In this document: positions 63,473 through 64,000 of the stretch, one piece after another | Layout of the letters: each line of letters begins with the position of its first letter | How positions within the stretch are numbered: position 1 is the first letter of the stretch | From: Burkholderiaceae bacterium 26 | GTDB lineage: Bacteria; Pseudomonadota; Gammaproteobacteria; Burkholderiales; Burkholderiaceae | Direction: 5' to 3' | DNA length: 64,000 nt | Assembly: GCA_000955795.1 (NCBI GenBank) | Contig: JYOB01000007.1 | Location: 186,001 to 250,000, forward strand | The notes under the pieces: model-generated | What the model was told of the DNA's origin: nothing | Database searches by the model: none | Seen by the model: the letters and a program-made list of their open reading frames with translations, nothing else | Made by a program: the position numbers and the translations under genes

Positions 63473-64000
63473 ATGGCCGAGCGGTCGTTTGTGGAAGAAG
63501 TCAAGAAGCTGCGCCTGGGCGCGGGCGAGGTTTTCAGCGGTGAGGGCATCCTGGCCGTCACGAAAGCGCTACTCGAATCCGGTGTCGCCTATGTGGCCGG
63601 CTATCAGGGCGCGCCCATCTCGCACCTGATGGACGTGCTGGCCGATGCGCAGGACATCCTCGGCGAACACGGCATCCGCTTCGAGAACAGCGCGAGCGAA
63701 GCAACGGCGGCCGCCACACTGGCCGCATCGGTCAACTACCCGCTGCGCGGTGCGGTGACCTTCAAGGCGACAGTTGGCACCAACGTCGCATCGGATGCGC
63801 TGGCCAACCTGTCGTCGGGTGGCGTGCTCGGTGGTGCGCTCGTCATCGTGGGCGAAGACTATGGTGAAGGCTCCTCCATCATGCAGGAGCGCAGCCACGC
63901 CTTCGCGATGAAATCGCAGATGTGGCTGCTCGATCCGCGCCCCAACCTGCCGTGCATCGTGCAGGCAGTCAAGGACGGTTTTGACCTATCGGAAGCCAGC
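63473..64000 (+). CDS. Indolepyruvate:ferredoxin oxidoreductase-like protein, N-terminal part (cut by window edge)
   Basis: The first 176 residues are visible and stay open to the edge. They show the alpha-subunit pyrimidine domain of 2-oxoacid:ferredoxin oxidoreductases: GEVFSGEGILAVTKALLESG, VAYVAGYQGAPISHLMDVLA, ENSASEATAAATLAASVN, and ALVIVGEDYGEGSSIMQERS. In aerobic betaproteobacteria these are often long fused IorAB proteins that oxidise arylpyruvates to arylacetyl-CoA. GAGGAG lies four bases before the ATG. Whether a gamma-type domain follows cannot be seen. Confidence 0.88.
   Translation, partial: MAERSFVEEVKKLRLGAGEVFSGEGILAVTKALLESGVAYVAGYQGAPISHLMDVLADAQDILGEHGIRFENSASEATAAATLAASVNYPLRGAVTFKATVGTNVASDALANLSSGGVLGGALVIVGEDYGEGSSIMQERSHAFAMKSQMWLLDPRPNLPCIVQAVKDGFDLSEAS

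Overview
The window is high-GC, densely coded betaproteobacterial DNA. Gene content points to Ralstonia, probably the R. pickettii lineage: a short 273-aa flagellin, the Burkholderiales order fliFGHIJK / fliE / fliDST / fliC / fliLMNOPQR / flgKL / flgA-N, a Burkholderia-type porin and an H-NS-like protein with a C-terminal AT-hook-like domain. In R. solanacearum the matching flagellar genes lie on the secondary replicon (megaplasmid). Placing this window there is inference, not something the sequence shows.

Layout. (1) 1-6179, minus strand: fliK (cut by the left edge), fliJ, fliI, fliH, fliG, fliF. (2) 6462-18583, plus strand: fliE, then a TPR-tailed glycosyltransferase, then a tightly overlapping sugar-nucleotide block (CDP-glucose synthesis and dehydration, epimerase, aminotransferase, PhyH-type oxygenase, C-methyltransferase, GNAT, WbqC-like protein, second glycosyltransferase), then a second fliE, ohr, ohrR and a paralogue of the first glycosyltransferase. 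This looks like a flagellin-modification island framed by duplicated fliE and glycosyltransferase genes. (3) 18577-23737: fliT, fliS, fliD, fliC on the minus strand and a divergent LuxR-type regulator with a degenerate receiver. (4) 23738-30263: a GGDEF-EAL protein and the export/C-ring operon fliLMNOPQR. (5) 30349-33103: a FabG-like reductase with a halogenase-like flavoprotein, and a YoaK-family membrane protein. (6) 33171-46209: flgL, flgK and flgJ-flgB on the minus strand, flgA, flgM, flgN on the plus strand, with sigma-28-type promoters before flgK, flgM and fliC. (7) 46210-53866: a second degenerate-receiver LuxR regulator, porin, GntR regulator, H-NS-like protein, small membrane protein, a PAS-GGDEF-EAL protein with a broken GGDEF site, and a small lipoprotein. 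(8) 53867-54957: about 1.1 kb without a convincing gene, holding four DnaA-box 9-mers and iteron-like repeats. (9) 54958-64000: an LRAT-domain protein, then a probable indole/aromatic oxidation operon (SDR, StyA-like oxygenase, flavin reductase, isatin-hydrolase-like enzyme, CrtI-like flavoprotein, outer-membrane channel), a divergent AraC regulator, and the start of an indolepyruvate:ferredoxin oxidoreductase-like gene cut by the right edge.

How it works together. Regions 1-6 encode most of one flagellum: MS ring, rotor, export gate, rod, P/L rings, hook, junction proteins, cap, filament and chaperones, with FlgM as anti-sigma-28 checkpoint. The island after fliE probably makes an N-acylated, methylated 6-deoxy-amino sugar and attaches it to flagellin during assembly. 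The two GGDEF/EAL proteins connect the locus to c-di-GMP signalling. The last 8 kb form an unrelated catabolic module under an AraC regulator, with two matching palindromes in the araC-ior intergenic region.
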